From: JBKBIP01 sp046297495
GTDB taxonomy: Bacteria; Planctomycetota; Planctomycetia; Gemmatales; Gemmataceae
Reading direction: 5' to 3'
Assembly (NCBI GenBank): GCA_046297495.1
Contig: JBKBIP010000037.1
Location: 1-45,573 of the forward strand
Length of the DNA: 45,573 nt
Part shown: positions 29,308 to 38,399 of the stretch, piece after piece
How the letters are laid out: each line of letters opens with the position of its first letter
How positions within the stretch are numbered: position 1 is the stretch's first letter
Notes under the pieces: model-generated
The model's database searches: none
What the model saw: the letters and a program-made list of their open reading frames with translations, nothing else
Told to the model about the DNA's origin: nothing
Translations under genes and position numbers: made by a program

Positions 29308-30333
29308 CTATCGTTGATAGCGCTGCCGAATGTGCGGGATCAGATATTCTTGAAACGCTGGCTCCAAATCATAGCGCGGCGCGAAGTGCCAGTCGTGGCG
29401 GGCGGCGCTATCATCGACATCGGCGGGCCAAGTATCGACAATTCCTTGACGCTTGGCATCCACTTGGGTAGTGATCTCCGCGTTGGGAAAAGCCGCTTGT
29501 ACGATGCGGCGGATGTCGGCGGCGCTGGGACTGAAGGCGCGGATGTTATAGGCCGTGCGGCTCAGCTGCGTGCGGGGGGCGGCGGCCAGTCGCAGCAGGG
29601 CCTCCACGCTGTCGGGCATGGCCATGAAGGGAATGCGCGTATCAGGGCGGACGAAGCAGGCATAGGGCTGCCCCTGGGCGGCGGCGTGGATCATTTCCGA
29701 GGCATAATCCGACGTGCCCCCCGAAGGCACGGTGAACGCCGAGATCAAGCCGGGAAAGCGGATACAGCGAAAATCCACCTTGCCCGCCAACGGCTCGGCG
29801 GCCAACTGCTTGTAGTAGCGCGCGTAATACCGGCCAATCTGCTCGCAGTACAGCTTGTTGCAGCCGTACATCGTGGTGGGCTGGTTGAAATCGTCCTCCT
29901 GCACTTTGCCCGCTCGTTCTTTTACTTCCAGGCTGGGCAAGCCATAGGCGGCAATCGACGATGGATACAGAAACACCACTGGCCGCCCGTGCGATTCCCC
30001 TTGCTTCTGGGCGAACTCCAGCATGGCCAACGTCCCTTCGACGTTGACGCGGTGGGCGGTCATCGGGGCGAACTCGCTGCGCGTCGAGAGCACGGCGGCC
30101 AAGTGAAACACCAGGTCGATCTCAAATTCCACCAACACCCGGTCGAGCAGCTGTTCATCCAATATCGAACCGACGAGATGCTGCGCGACCAGTCCACCCA
30201 AATCCACCGGCAACGGCTTGACATCTAACGTCACGATGGCATGGCGTTGATCCTCGGCGGCCAAGCGCGTGATCAAGCCATGCCCGATTTCCCCACTAGC
30301 GCCAGTGATGAGCACGACGGGTTTGCGAATCAT
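29308..30333 (-). CDS. NAD-dependent epimerase/dehydratase (extended SDR, threonine dehydrogenase-like)
   Basis: A 341-residue extended SDR enzyme. The N-terminal Rossmann motif is TGASGEIGHGL, followed by an acidic strand end (TLDVKP), FHLAAVLSTRSE and the catalytic YGCNK (Y-x3-K) with a serine in YPSSIAAYG. The C-terminal half (RFPGLISAF, GTSDYASEMIHAAAQG, RIPFMAMPDSVEALLRL, YNIRAFSPSA) resembles NAD-dependent L-threonine 3-dehydrogenases of the SDR type more than sugar epimerases. The substrate is not proven. ATG at 30333 has AGGAA about 9 bases upstream; the longer frame to 30708 has no support. Confidence 0.88.
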   Translation of the reverse strand: MIRKPVVLITGASGEIGHGLITRLAAEDQRHAIVTLDVKPLPVDLGGLVAQHLVGSILDEQLLDRVLVEFEIDLVFHLAAVLSTRSEFAPMTAHRVNVEGTLAMLEFAQKQGESHGRPVVFLYPSSIAAYGLPSLEVKERAGKVQEDDFNQPTTMYGCNKLYCEQIGRYYARYYKQLAAEPLAGKVDFRCIRFPGLISAFTVPSGGTSDYASEMIHAAAQGQPYACFVRPDTRIPFMAMPDSVEALLRLAAAPRTQLSRTAYNIRAFSPSAADIRRIVQAAFPNAEITTQVDAKRQGIVDTWPADVDDSAARHDWHFAPRYDLEPAFQEYLIPHIRQRYQR

Positions 30334-31339
30334 GGCGTGTTTCCTGCTCCAGGTGGCAGTGATCGGTAATTGTCGTTTAGCGGGCGAGCCATACCAAGGG
30401 CCCAAAATAGAGAGCCGCCACGCCCCCAATACAACAAGTATAGTTTTTTCCGAGCCGCGAGGCGCCATCAGTGCATGACTATCCCCTGATGGGCCGGATT
30501 TCCACCAGTTCTGACCACAACCACTATTTTTCGTGATTTTTCGACCACTCGTCGAATACAACGGGGATTGGTTGCTTGCTAGAGCGGCTTGCAGACGGTT
30601 GGCATACACATGCGAACCGGATAACGAATTATTCGGAAACGGCGTTGCTCCCCTTCTCCGGGTAACCGCCACCGCCCGGCCAAGTTGCCTGGGATGACCG
30701 GCTAACAACGTAACTGCCTCTCAAGGGTCGCAATGGGGATTTTTCGTGGTGGTGGGAGCACAAAGGCCTGGAAAGGAGGCGAAGCGTGATGGAAAAAATG
30801 GGACTCCGGCGCTGTCACGGCAATGGACCGCTGCTGCCAACCGCAAGTTCGAGGGGTGAGTCTCCAGAGCAGCTGGTACGGGGTAAACAATCGTGGCCGG
30901 AGTCCCAACAAAATGGGCCGCGGGCGACCTCTTCGTCTTGTGGCGTCGGGGGCCCCCACAAGAGAGAATCCGGTCAGGCGGAAGCTAGGTTGACGGGGGC
31001 CGCGCCGTCTTCCTGAAACGCGGCTGTCAACATGCGCTTTCCTGCGTCCCTGCGGCCATATCTACCAGATAGCCTTGACATGGTTCGCCATATTGGGTCG
31101 GTTGGTTCGACAGCATTGGTATCGGCCAAGTTCGTGAACTTCTTAAGGAGAAGGGTCGCGGAAACTTGGGAATCGCCATGACCAGCAAGCCAGACCATGA
31201 CGATAAGGGAAGAGAGGTAGCCTCAGCATCGAGCACTGCCGCAAACGACCACGTCACCCCCCCTCTTGAATGCCGTGGGTTTTCGTTTATGCTCACCATC
31301 AAGAATCCACTGGCTTCTTCCCCACTCCAAGGAACCGCT
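30334..31339. other. 1-kb intergenic region with structured DNA but no convincing gene
   Basis: This stretch lies between the divergent SDR and DUF4838 genes. It holds a 16-nt repeat (30376-30391, copy at 37166), the structured element at 30800-30906, and a further hairpin with TCTTGTGG/CCACAAGA arms near 30935-30962. A 77-codon plus frame from 30783 has AAAGGAGG in front, but its composition is unlike a protein and it overlaps the structured element. Confidence 0.5.
30791..30906 (-). ncRNA. candidate structured RNA or large terminator
   Basis: The arms at 30800-30810 and 30896-30906 are perfectly complementary over 11 bp (GGGACTCCGGC with GCCGGAGTCCC). They enclose 85 bases with inner pairings such as GCTGCT/AGCAGC. 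On the minus strand the closing stem is followed by A and six T (30793-30798), as at an intrinsic terminator. It could be the 3' part of a small RNA read on the minus strand. It does not match 6S, SRP, RNase P or tmRNA motifs that I know. Confidence 0.35.
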
Positions 31340-33859
31340 ATGATGAATCCTTCACGGCTCATGGATCGGATCGGCTTCGCTCTGGCTGGTTATCTCATCG
31401 CTATGTCGGCGTCGGGAACGGGCGCCGCCGAGACGGTCACGGCTCATCTGGCCCATGACGGCAAGGCGCTGCACCCTATCGTCATTAGTAAGGAGGCGAC
31501 CGAGCGCGAGCGGCAAGCCGCCCGGACATTGGCCGACTACCTGCGGCGCATCAGCGGGGCGACCTTCGAGGTTCAGACAGGAGACGGGCACGCCGGCATC
31601 GCCGTCGGCACGGCCGCCCGCTTCCCCCAGTCGCCAGCGCATGAGCGGTGGGACGCCAAGGACCCGACCCAACGCGAGCACTATCTGCTGCGTGGCCATC
31701 GTGGCGGATTGTATGTCATCGGCAACACGGAACAGGCCGTCGAACATGCCGTATGGGATTTGCTCTATCGGTTAGGACATCGCCAATTCTTCCCCGGCCC
31801 GACGTGGGAAGTGATTCCGACTGAAACCAGCTTGAGCATCACCGTCGATGTGGAAGAAAAGCCAGCGTATCACGCGCGCCGCATCTGGTACGGTTACGGC
31901 CCCTGGGATTACGCCGCGCAACCCTACCAGGAGTGGTGCGTGCGCAACCGGGCGACCAGCGGCATCCAGCTCAACACTGGCCATTCCTACGATGGCATCC
32001 TGAGCCGCAACCAAGCCGTGTTCGCCGAGCATCCCGAATATCTGGGCTTGGTCAACGGCGAACGCAAGAGCAGCAAGTTTTGCATCTCCAATCCGGAGCT
32101 GCGCCGCCTGGTCGTCGCCGATGCCCTGAAGCGCGTGGCGGACAACCCGCACGCCGATTCCCTTTCGATGGACCCCAGCGACGGCGGCGGCTGGTGCGAA
32201 TGTGACAAATGCAAGGCATTAGGCAGCGTCAGTGACCAAGCCCTGCTGCTGGCCAATGAAGTGGCCGAGGCCGTCAACGCCCAGCATGGTCCCAAGTATG
32301 TCGGCATGTACGCTTATGCCAATCATTCACCGCCGCCGGGGATCAAGGTACATCCGCGTGTCATCATCAGCGTGGCCACGTCGTTCATTCGCGGCGGTTA
32401 CACGGTCGATCAGCTCATGGCCGGTTGGCGGAAGCAAGGGGCGACGCTGGGCGTGCGCGAATACTACAGCGTCCACACCTGGGACCGCGACTTGCCAGGG
32501 GCGGCCCGCGGCGCCAACCTGGATTACATCCGCCGCACCATCCCCCACTTTCACGACATGGGGGCCAGGTTCTTCTCCTCGGAAGCCAGCGACAATTGGG
32601 GGCCGAACGGTCTGGGGTATTACATCGCGTCGCGGATTCTCTGGGACTTGAACGAGGCCGAACGCATCGATGAGCTGAAGGCCGATTTTCTCGACAAGGC
32701 CTTCGGCGAAGCCGCCTTCACGATGGCCGAATTCTATGACCTGATCGATGGCAGCCGAAAGCCGCTGATGAGCACCCACCTGGTCGGCCAGATGTACCGT
32801 TTGCTCGACGAAGCCCTGGAGCTGACCGAGGATGCCAAGGCGCAAGCTCGGCTGCATGATTTGATCCTCTACACGCGCTACGTCGAATTGTGGCTGGCCT
32901 ATTCGACGGCCAGCGGCGCGGAGCGACAATCGGCTTTTGAACAGCTCATCCGCCATTCCTACCGCATGCGTCAAACCATGATGGTTCATGCCAAGGCGGT
33001 ATATCGGGACGTGGCCGCCCGCGACAAAAGCGTGTCGATTCCCGTCGGGGCGACCTGGAACGTCGCCGAAGCGAAGAATCCCTGGAAAAACAGCGCGCCG
33101 TTCACGCCGCGCGAATTGCGGGACATCCTCAAAACGGGGATCGCCAACAATCCACTGATGGGCTTCGAGCCACGGGCTTTCAGCGACAATCTAGTGCCCG
33201 CCGCGCCGTTGAAGCTGCCTGCCGTGACGCCTGGTTCCGCCGAGCTGATGAGCCGCGGAACTAAGACCTACTATACCTGGGTGGCGGATGCCGAGCACCC
33301 GGTCGAGTTGCAAGGGCGCGCCGGCCTGATTTACAACACGCGCGGCCCCGCCAAGTTGGCCCTGTTTTCCATTGATGATCCCGAAGGCAATCCCTCGTCC
33401 CAAGCGGAGTTGCCGCCCGACCAGGAACCGCATCCGCTTCGCCTGACCACCTCCTACAACGGCCTGCACTACCTCACGCTGACCGATGCCAGCGCTGGCA
33501 CGCGCTTGATCTGGAAGGAAGGCCAACCGCTGACCATCCCCTGCAACCCCGAACGCCCTGCTGGCTTCACCGGCCGCTGGAACTTGTACTTCTATGTCCC
33601 CAAGGGAACGCCGGTCGTGGGGGGCTACGCTTCCGGCCCTGGTAGTTTGCTCGACGGCGACGGTAAAGCGCTGTTGACGTTCACCAGCAAGCCCGGCTAC
33701 TTCAGCGTCCCCGTGCCTGCTGGCCAAGATGGCAAACTATGGAAGTTCCACAACAGCGCCGGCCAACGTCTGCTGCTCACCGTCCCCCCCTACCTGGCCC
33801 GCGCCAGCCAAGAGCTGCTCCTGCCGGCGGAGGTGGTGCATCGGGATGCGGCCAAGTGA
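31340..33859 (+). CDS. secreted DUF4838 protein (glycosidase-like)
   Basis: An 839-residue exported protein starting at the ATG at 31340, with AAGGA 7 bases upstream; the longer frame to 31166 is unsupported. The signal peptide is IGFALAGYLIAMSASGTGAAE. An N-terminal alpha/beta domain (residues 30-150; LADYLRRISGATFEVQTG, IAVGTA, YLLRGHRGGLYVIGNT) resembles the N-terminal domain of family 20/67 glycosidases. DUF4838 proper is about residues 230-520, with MDPSDGGGWCECDKCKALG and a barrel-like end (WGPNGLGYYIASRILWDLN). A C-terminal beta-rich domain follows (about 600-830). DUF4838 proteins are frequent in Planctomycetes and Bacteroidetes polysaccharide loci; no CAZyme neighbours are present here. 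Confidence 0.9.
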   Translation: MMNPSRLMDRIGFALAGYLIAMSASGTGAAETVTAHLAHDGKALHPIVISKEATERERQAARTLADYLRRISGATFEVQTGDGHAGIAVGTAARFPQSPAHERWDAKDPTQREHYLLRGHRGGLYVIGNTEQAVEHAVWDLLYRLGHRQFFPGPTWEVIPTETSLSITVDVEEKPAYHARRIWYGYGPWDYAAQPYQEWCVRNRATSGIQLNTGHSYDGILSRNQAVFAEHPEYLGLVNGERKSSKFCISNPELRRLVVADALKRVADNPHADSLSMDPSDGGGWCECDKCKALGSVSDQALLLANEVAEAVNAQHGPKYVGMYAYANHSPPPGIKVHPRVIISVATSFIRGGYTVDQLMAGWRKQGATLGVREYYSVHTWDRDLPGAARGANLDYIRRTIPHFHDMGARFFSSEASDNWGPNGLGYYIASRILWDLNEAERIDELKADFLDKAFGEAAFTMAEFYDLIDGSRKPLMSTHLVGQMYRLLDEALELTEDAKAQARLHDLILYTRYVELWLAYSTASGAERQSAFEQLIRHSYRMRQTMMVHAKAVYRDVAARDKSVSIPVGATWNVAEAKNPWKNSAPFTPRELRDILKTGIANNPLMGFEPRAFSDNLVPAAPLKLPAVTPGSAELMSRGTKTYYTWVADAEHPVELQGRAGLIYNTRGPAKLALFSIDDPEGNPSSQAELPPDQEPHPLRLTTSYNGLHYLTLTDASAGTRLIWKEGQPLTIPCNPERPAGFTGRWNLYFYVPKGTPVVGGYASGPGSLLDGDGKALLTFTSKPGYFSVPVPAGQDGKLWKFHNSAGQRLLLTVPPYLARASQELLLPAEVVHRDAAK

Positions 33860-34054
33860 GGCAGCGGGGCATGGTGTCGCGTGTGGAGCAGGTCGCGGAC
33901 GAAGCAGGCAATGCCGATCCCTCAGTTGCCGATATCGTCGCGCGGTGCTTCCTCGTTTCACGCCGGCGCTCAGCTCACGCGAGACGATCCAGCCCATATC
34001 GAAATTCGTCGCCGGTTTACAATCCGTCTCTCTGGATCGAGGTGGTGCGTCATC

Positions 34055-35224
34055 ATGGCTGCCGCTGATTCGTTGTTTGAGCCGCCCGATTGGTTGGATC
34101 GAGAGGATGAGGTATTGGCACCGTATGCCATGCGAACGCGGCAGAGCCGCGGCCGGCAGTACGAGGAAGAGCCGCACCTGTTCCGCACCTTGTATCAGCG
34201 CGACCGGGACCGCATCATCCACTCGACTGCCTTCCGCCGGCTGATGTACAAGACACAGGTGCTCGTCAGTCATTCCAACGACCACCACCGCACCCGGCTG
34301 ACGCACACGCTGGAAGTGGCGCAGATTGGCCGAACCATCGCCCGCCAGCTTGGCCTCAACGAGGACTTGACCGAGGCCATCGCCTTGGCCCACGACCTGG
34401 GGCATCCGCCGTTTGGTCATGCCGGTGAGGAGGCGTTGCGGGCGTGCATGGCGGAGCATGGCGGTTTTGAGCACAACCGCCACGGCTTGCGCATCCTGGA
34501 GGTGCTGGAACATCGTTACGCCGATTTTCCTGGTCTCAACCTGACCTGGGAGGTGCTCGAAGCCCAGGCCATGCACAGCAAGGACCGCGCGCATCCGGAA
34601 ATTCGGAAATATCTGGGGGCCGGTCAACCGCTGTTGGAAGCGCAAGTGGTCGATGCCGCCGATAGTCTGGCCTATGACACGCATGACATCGACGATGCGC
34701 TGAGCATCGGCTTGATCACGTTCGAGGACTTGCACGAGGTGGAATTCTGGCGGCGCATCGCGGAGCACGTCCGGCGGAAACATCCCCATCTCAACGATGA
34801 GCATTTTCAGACCAGCGCAGTGCGCGGCTTGATCGAGTGGCAAGTCAGCGACCTGCTCGACCACACGCGCCGGCGGTTGCGGCAATTTCAGGTCGGCAGT
34901 GTCGCCGACGTGCGCCGTTGTCCGGAAGTCATCGTCACCCCCAGCCCCGAGGTCTTGCGTCTGAAGGCGGAGCTGGAAGCGTTCTTGCACCAGCGGGCTT
35001 ATCGTCATGCCCGTGTCATGCGCATGACCACCAAGGGGCGGCATTTCGTGCAAGCCCTGTTCGAGCAGTTTTGCCAGACTCCCCAGCAGATGCCCCGGCA
35101 CTACTTCCGCCGCGTCGGATCGGACAACCTGCGTCAAACTGTCTGTGATTACATCGCCGGCATGACCGACCGCTACGCCCAGAACGAGTATCTCCAATTG
35201 TTCCAGCCGTTCACCGATGTATAA
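34055..35224 (+). CDS. deoxyguanosinetriphosphate triphosphohydrolase-like HD protein
   Basis: A 389-residue HD-domain dNTP triphosphohydrolase. It would hydrolyse dGTP or other dNTPs to the nucleoside and tripolyphosphate. Motifs present are FRTLYQRDRDRIIHSTAFRR near the N-terminus, THTLEVAQIGRTIAR with His84, AHDLGHPPFGHAGE with the His113-Asp114 pair, FEHNRHGLRIL, and YDTHDIDDAL later on. The short form (389 residues) fits the dGTPase-like group rather than E. coli Dgt (about 500). The start at 34055 gives MAAADSLFEPP; an earlier in-frame region back to 33881 is non-conserved. It is followed by the PIN-TRAM gene after 80 bases on the same strand. Confidence 0.92.
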   Translation: MAAADSLFEPPDWLDREDEVLAPYAMRTRQSRGRQYEEEPHLFRTLYQRDRDRIIHSTAFRRLMYKTQVLVSHSNDHHRTRLTHTLEVAQIGRTIARQLGLNEDLTEAIALAHDLGHPPFGHAGEEALRACMAEHGGFEHNRHGLRILEVLEHRYADFPGLNLTWEVLEAQAMHSKDRAHPEIRKYLGAGQPLLEAQVVDAADSLAYDTHDIDDALSIGLITFEDLHEVEFWRRIAEHVRRKHPHLNDEHFQTSAVRGLIEWQVSDLLDHTRRRLRQFQVGSVADVRRCPEVIVTPSPEVLRLKAELEAFLHQRAYRHARVMRMTTKGRHFVQALFEQFCQTPQQMPRHYFRRVGSDNLRQTVCDYIAGMTDRYAQNEYLQLFQPFTDV

Positions 35225-35304
35225 TCGAAACGGTCAGCGGTTCGAACACTCCTTTTCGGCTCGCCGCTCCACGCACGGTTGGCCATTGGAAGAGGTTTTC
35301 CCCC

Positions 35305-36393
35305 ATGCTCTTGTGGATGCTGCGCGGTTGTTTCGGCCTGATTATCGTGGGCATGGCCACGCGCGCTTTGCTGGATTTTCAGGAAAGTTCCGATTGGTGG
35401 GGCATCGCCGCCTTCCTCGGCATTCTGGCCGTCGGCGTGGTCACGGTGGCGGTGGATATGGCCATACGCGACAAGCAAATCACGACCATCTCGGCGGTGT
35501 ATTTCGGTCTGCTACTCGGTTTGGTCCTGGGAACGCTGTTTTCAATGGCCCTGGAGCCTTTCTTCATCGATGGCACGCGTGGCGCCAAAGCCTCCGGCCT
35601 GTTTCAGTTGTTGCGCTTGCTCATCACGCTCATTTGCTGTTACGTGTCGGTATCAACGTTATTACAGACAAAAGACGAATTTCGCTTCATTATCCCCTAT
35701 GTGGAATTTTCCAAAGAGATGAAAGGGGGCCGGCCGCTGGTTCTGGATACCAGCGTGATTATCGATGGCCGAATCGCCGATATTTGCGATACGCGGATTA
35801 TTGATACGCGCTTGATCGTGCCGCGTTTCGTGCTGCAAGAATTGCAAAGCGTGGCGGACAGCTCCGACAAGCTCAAACGCAACCGAGGCCGGCGCGGTTT
35901 GGACATGCTGAAACGCATGCAGAACAACCCCAAGATCGAGCTACAAGTGCATGAGGCCGACTTGCCGGAGCTGCGCGGCATCCACAAAGTCGATGAGCGG
36001 CTGGTGGTGTTGGCCCGCGCCTTGAACGCACGGGTCGTGACCAACGATTACAACTTGAACAAGATCGCTCAGTTGCAAGGGGTCGAAGTCATCAATTTGA
36101 ACGAGGTGGCCAATGCCTTGAAGTCCGTCGCCCTGCCCGGTGAGATACTGACCGTGCGTCTTGTCAAACCCGGCGATCAGATGGGCCAGGGAATCGGCTA
36201 CTTGGACGATGGCACGATGGTGGTCGTGGAACAGGGCCGGTCGTATGTGGGGCAAGTGGTGAATCTGACCGTGACCAGCGTGCTGCAAACGCCAGCGGGA
36301 CGGATGATCTTCGGACGCATCGACGCGCGCTCGTCGGCGACCGCCGCCGCGGAGGAATCACCTTCGACTCGTCCGTTGAGCGCGGAACCGTGA
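35305..36393 (+). CDS. membrane PIN-TRAM domain protein
   Basis: A 362-residue protein of the PIN/TRAM family (YacL-like). Four transmembrane helices occupy residues 1-120. The PIN nuclease domain follows (about 143-265): VLDTSVIIDGRIADI with Asp148 as first acidic ligand, FVLQELQSVADSSD with a conserved Glu, and VVTNDYNLNKIAQLQ with the third acidic residue. A TRAM RNA-binding domain is near 280-345 (GEILTVRLVKPGDQMGQGIGYLDDGTMVVVEQG). All acidic positions are intact, so RNase activity at the membrane is plausible. It lies in a same-strand run with the dNTPase upstream and a TPR gene 25 bases downstream. Confidence 0.93.
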   Translation: MLLWMLRGCFGLIIVGMATRALLDFQESSDWWGIAAFLGILAVGVVTVAVDMAIRDKQITTISAVYFGLLLGLVLGTLFSMALEPFFIDGTRGAKASGLFQLLRLLITLICCYVSVSTLLQTKDEFRFIIPYVEFSKEMKGGRPLVLDTSVIIDGRIADICDTRIIDTRLIVPRFVLQELQSVADSSDKLKRNRGRRGLDMLKRMQNNPKIELQVHEADLPELRGIHKVDERLVVLARALNARVVTNDYNLNKIAQLQGVEVINLNEVANALKSVALPGEILTVRLVKPGDQMGQGIGYLDDGTMVVVEQGRSYVGQVVNLTVTSVLQTPAGRMIFGRIDARSSATAAAEESPSTRPLSAEP

Positions 36394-36418
36394 CCCCACC
36401 CAACCCAAGAGGTACATC

Positions 36419-37150
36419 GTGTGGAACCGAGAGAAGCTGTGGCTTTGCATAGTGGCGCTATTGGGATTGCCCCCGTTGGCGTTAGGGCAGTATCGCTTGA
36501 CTAGCCAGGCCAACCAACCAGCGAGCAACTCGGATATGGAGTTGGTCGAACGTCTGCTGGCCTCCCGCCGCGACTATCAAATCTCCTTGGAGCAATTACG
36601 CGCTTATTACCTCAAATCCGGTGATGTTGAGAAAGCCCGTTGGGCCGAGCAGGAATTGATCGAGTTTCATCGCATCGCCAAGCGGGCTTATCGCCTGGAG
36701 TTGGACGTGCCGCCGCCGACGTTGCAGGCGGTCCAGAATATCCCCGAAGCCAATGAGTTGTATCGGCAAGCTATGTACTATAAAGATCGGGGTTGGGGCA
36801 AGGACTATACGGACAACCAGCGCCGGGCGGAGCTGCTGTTGCAGCAAATCCTCACCACTTATCCCCAAAGCGACCGCATCAGCGACGCGGCCTATATGTT
36901 GGGTGACATTTACGAGAGCCGAGCCTACAAGCAGTATCGTCGAGCCGCTCAGTATTTCGAGCGTTGCTTCCAGTGGGTGCCGAACACCCAGTTGGATGCA
37001 CGTTTACGAGCCGCCCGCTTATATGACACCCAACTGCACGAACGCAGCCGGGCCGTGGAAATCTACAAGGAAATCCTCACCCGCGAGGCCGACCCCAAAC
37101 GCATCCAAGAAGCCCAACGCCGCCTGGCAACGCTCAGTGGGGGAAGGTAG
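36419..37150 (+). CDS. exported TPR-like protein
   Basis: A 243-residue protein starting with GTG at 36419 behind AAGAGG (spacer 9). The signal peptide is LWLCIVALLGLPPLALG, probably cut before QYRLTS. Helical repeats resembling TPR fill the rest: EKARWAEQELIEFHRIAKRAYRL, ANELYRQAMYYKDRG, AELLLQQILTTYPQSDRISDAAY (a YbgF/BamD-type TPR signature) and AARLYDTQLHERSRAVEIYKEIL. It could be a cell-envelope assembly factor. It follows the PIN-TRAM gene by only 25 bases. Confidence 0.8.
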   Translation: MWNREKLWLCIVALLGLPPLALGQYRLTSQANQPASNSDMELVERLLASRRDYQISLEQLRAYYLKSGDVEKARWAEQELIEFHRIAKRAYRLELDVPPPTLQAVQNIPEANELYRQAMYYKDRGWGKDYTDNQRRAELLLQQILTTYPQSDRISDAAYMLGDIYESRAYKQYRRAAQYFERCFQWVPNTQLDARLRAARLYDTQLHERSRAVEIYKEILTREADPKRIQEAQRRLATLSGGR

Positions 37151-37205
37151 CATCCATAATCCGTCTTTAGCGGGCGAGCCACAGGCGAGCCAACTGAATG
37201 ACTGA

Positions 37206-38366
37206 ATGATAAGTGTCGCAAACTTGACTATTCACCTCATCCCCTATTTCGCTACCTGTGCCCGCGGCTTGGAGCCGGTCTTGGCGGAGGAGCTGCGCGA
37301 GCTGGGGGCGGCCCGCATCGAACCGGGACGGGGCGGCGTCGCTTTTGCCGGCGACCAGGCGCTGCTCTACCGGGCCAACCTCTGGCTGCGAACCGCCATC
37401 CGCGTGCTGCGGCCCATTCTAGAAGCGCCGGTGACATCGCCAGAGGAATTGTATGACGCCGTGCGGACTATCGATTGGTCGGGTTACTTGACGCCGGAAC
37501 ACACTTTGGCCGTCGATTGCAACGTCCGCGATTCACGCATCACCCATTCCCAATATGCCGCTCGGAAAACCAAGGATGCCATCTGCGACCAATTCGTCGC
37601 TCGTCGCGGGCGGCGGCCCAGCGTCGATGTCGAAACACCAATGGTCGGCTTGAACTTGCACATTCACAAGAATCAAGCCGTGCTCAGTTTGGATAGCTCC
37701 GGCATGTCGCTGCACAAGCGCGGCTATCGGACGAAGTTGCCCAAGGCACCGCTGAATGAAGCCCTGGCCGCCGGCATCATCTTGCACACCGGCTGGCGCG
37801 GCGCGACGGCCTTCGTCGATCCGCTGTGCGGCTCCGGCACTTTACCCATCGAGGCGGCCTGGCTCGCGTTGCGCCGGCCGCCGGGTCTGACGCGGCGCCG
37901 TTTCGGCTTTCAGGGCTGGCTGGATTTTGACATCGAGCTATGGACGGAGCTGCGCGACGCGGCCCGCCGCCAAGTCCATAAGCAGTTGACGGCTCCCATC
38001 TGGGGTTCCGACCTGCGCCGGGACGCCATCGCCTTTTCCCAGCAAAACGCCCGCGCCGCCGGCATCGGCCATCTGCTCCGTTTCGAGGTGAAGGATGTGA
38101 CAGACTTCACACCGCCGCCCGGGCCGCCCGGCGTCATGGTGTGTAATCCCCCCTATGGGGAACGCATCGGCGAACGACAAGAGTTGACCAAATTATATCA
38201 AACCATTGGCGACGTGTTGCGGCGGCGCTGCGTCGGCTGGCAAGCGTATATCTTCACTGGCAACGCGGCGCTGGCCCAGCGCATCGAGCTAGAGCCAGTG
38301 GCGGACGTACCCCTATTCAATGGCAAGCTGCCATGCCGGTTGCTGCGTTATGACGTCGGAAGGTGA
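37206..38366 (+). CDS. class I SAM-dependent RNA methyltransferase with THUMP domain (RlmL/YpsC type)
   Basis: A 386-residue methyltransferase. The N-terminal ferredoxin-like plus THUMP domain is about residues 15-160 (TCARGLEPVLAEELRELGA, YAARKTKDAICDQF, HIHKNQAVLSLDSSG). The LHKRGYRTKLPKAPLNEALAA linker precedes the Rossmann domain with FVDPLCGSGTLPIEAAW as SAM motif I and the catalytic N314-P-P-Y-G-E-R. This order is that of the N-terminal half of RlmL and of YpsC, which make m2G in 23S rRNA. The C-terminal RlmK half is absent, as in YpsC. The ATG at 37206 is close to the TPR gene, with an AATGACTGA stretch but little Shine-Dalgarno. Confidence 0.92.
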   Translation: MISVANLTIHLIPYFATCARGLEPVLAEELRELGAARIEPGRGGVAFAGDQALLYRANLWLRTAIRVLRPILEAPVTSPEELYDAVRTIDWSGYLTPEHTLAVDCNVRDSRITHSQYAARKTKDAICDQFVARRGRRPSVDVETPMVGLNLHIHKNQAVLSLDSSGMSLHKRGYRTKLPKAPLNEALAAGIILHTGWRGATAFVDPLCGSGTLPIEAAWLALRRPPGLTRRRFGFQGWLDFDIELWTELRDAARRQVHKQLTAPIWGSDLRRDAIAFSQQNARAAGIGHLLRFEVKDVTDFTPPPGPPGVMVCNPPYGERIGERQELTKLYQTIGDVLRRRCVGWQAYIFTGNAALAQRIELEPVADVPLFNGKLPCRLLRYDVGR

Positions 38367-38399
38367 CGCGCGTAAGAGAATCCGACGGAACGGGGCCTC

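Noticed and set aside
30800..30906. Identification of the structured element as 6S, SRP, RNase P RNA or a cobalamin riboswitch
   Set aside because: None of the signature motifs of those RNAs could be matched on either strand.
30783..31016. 77-codon plus frame with AAAGGAGG upstream
   Set aside because: The product is low in hydrophobic order, rich in Ser/Gly/Pro/Arg, and overlaps a structured element; not convincing as protein.
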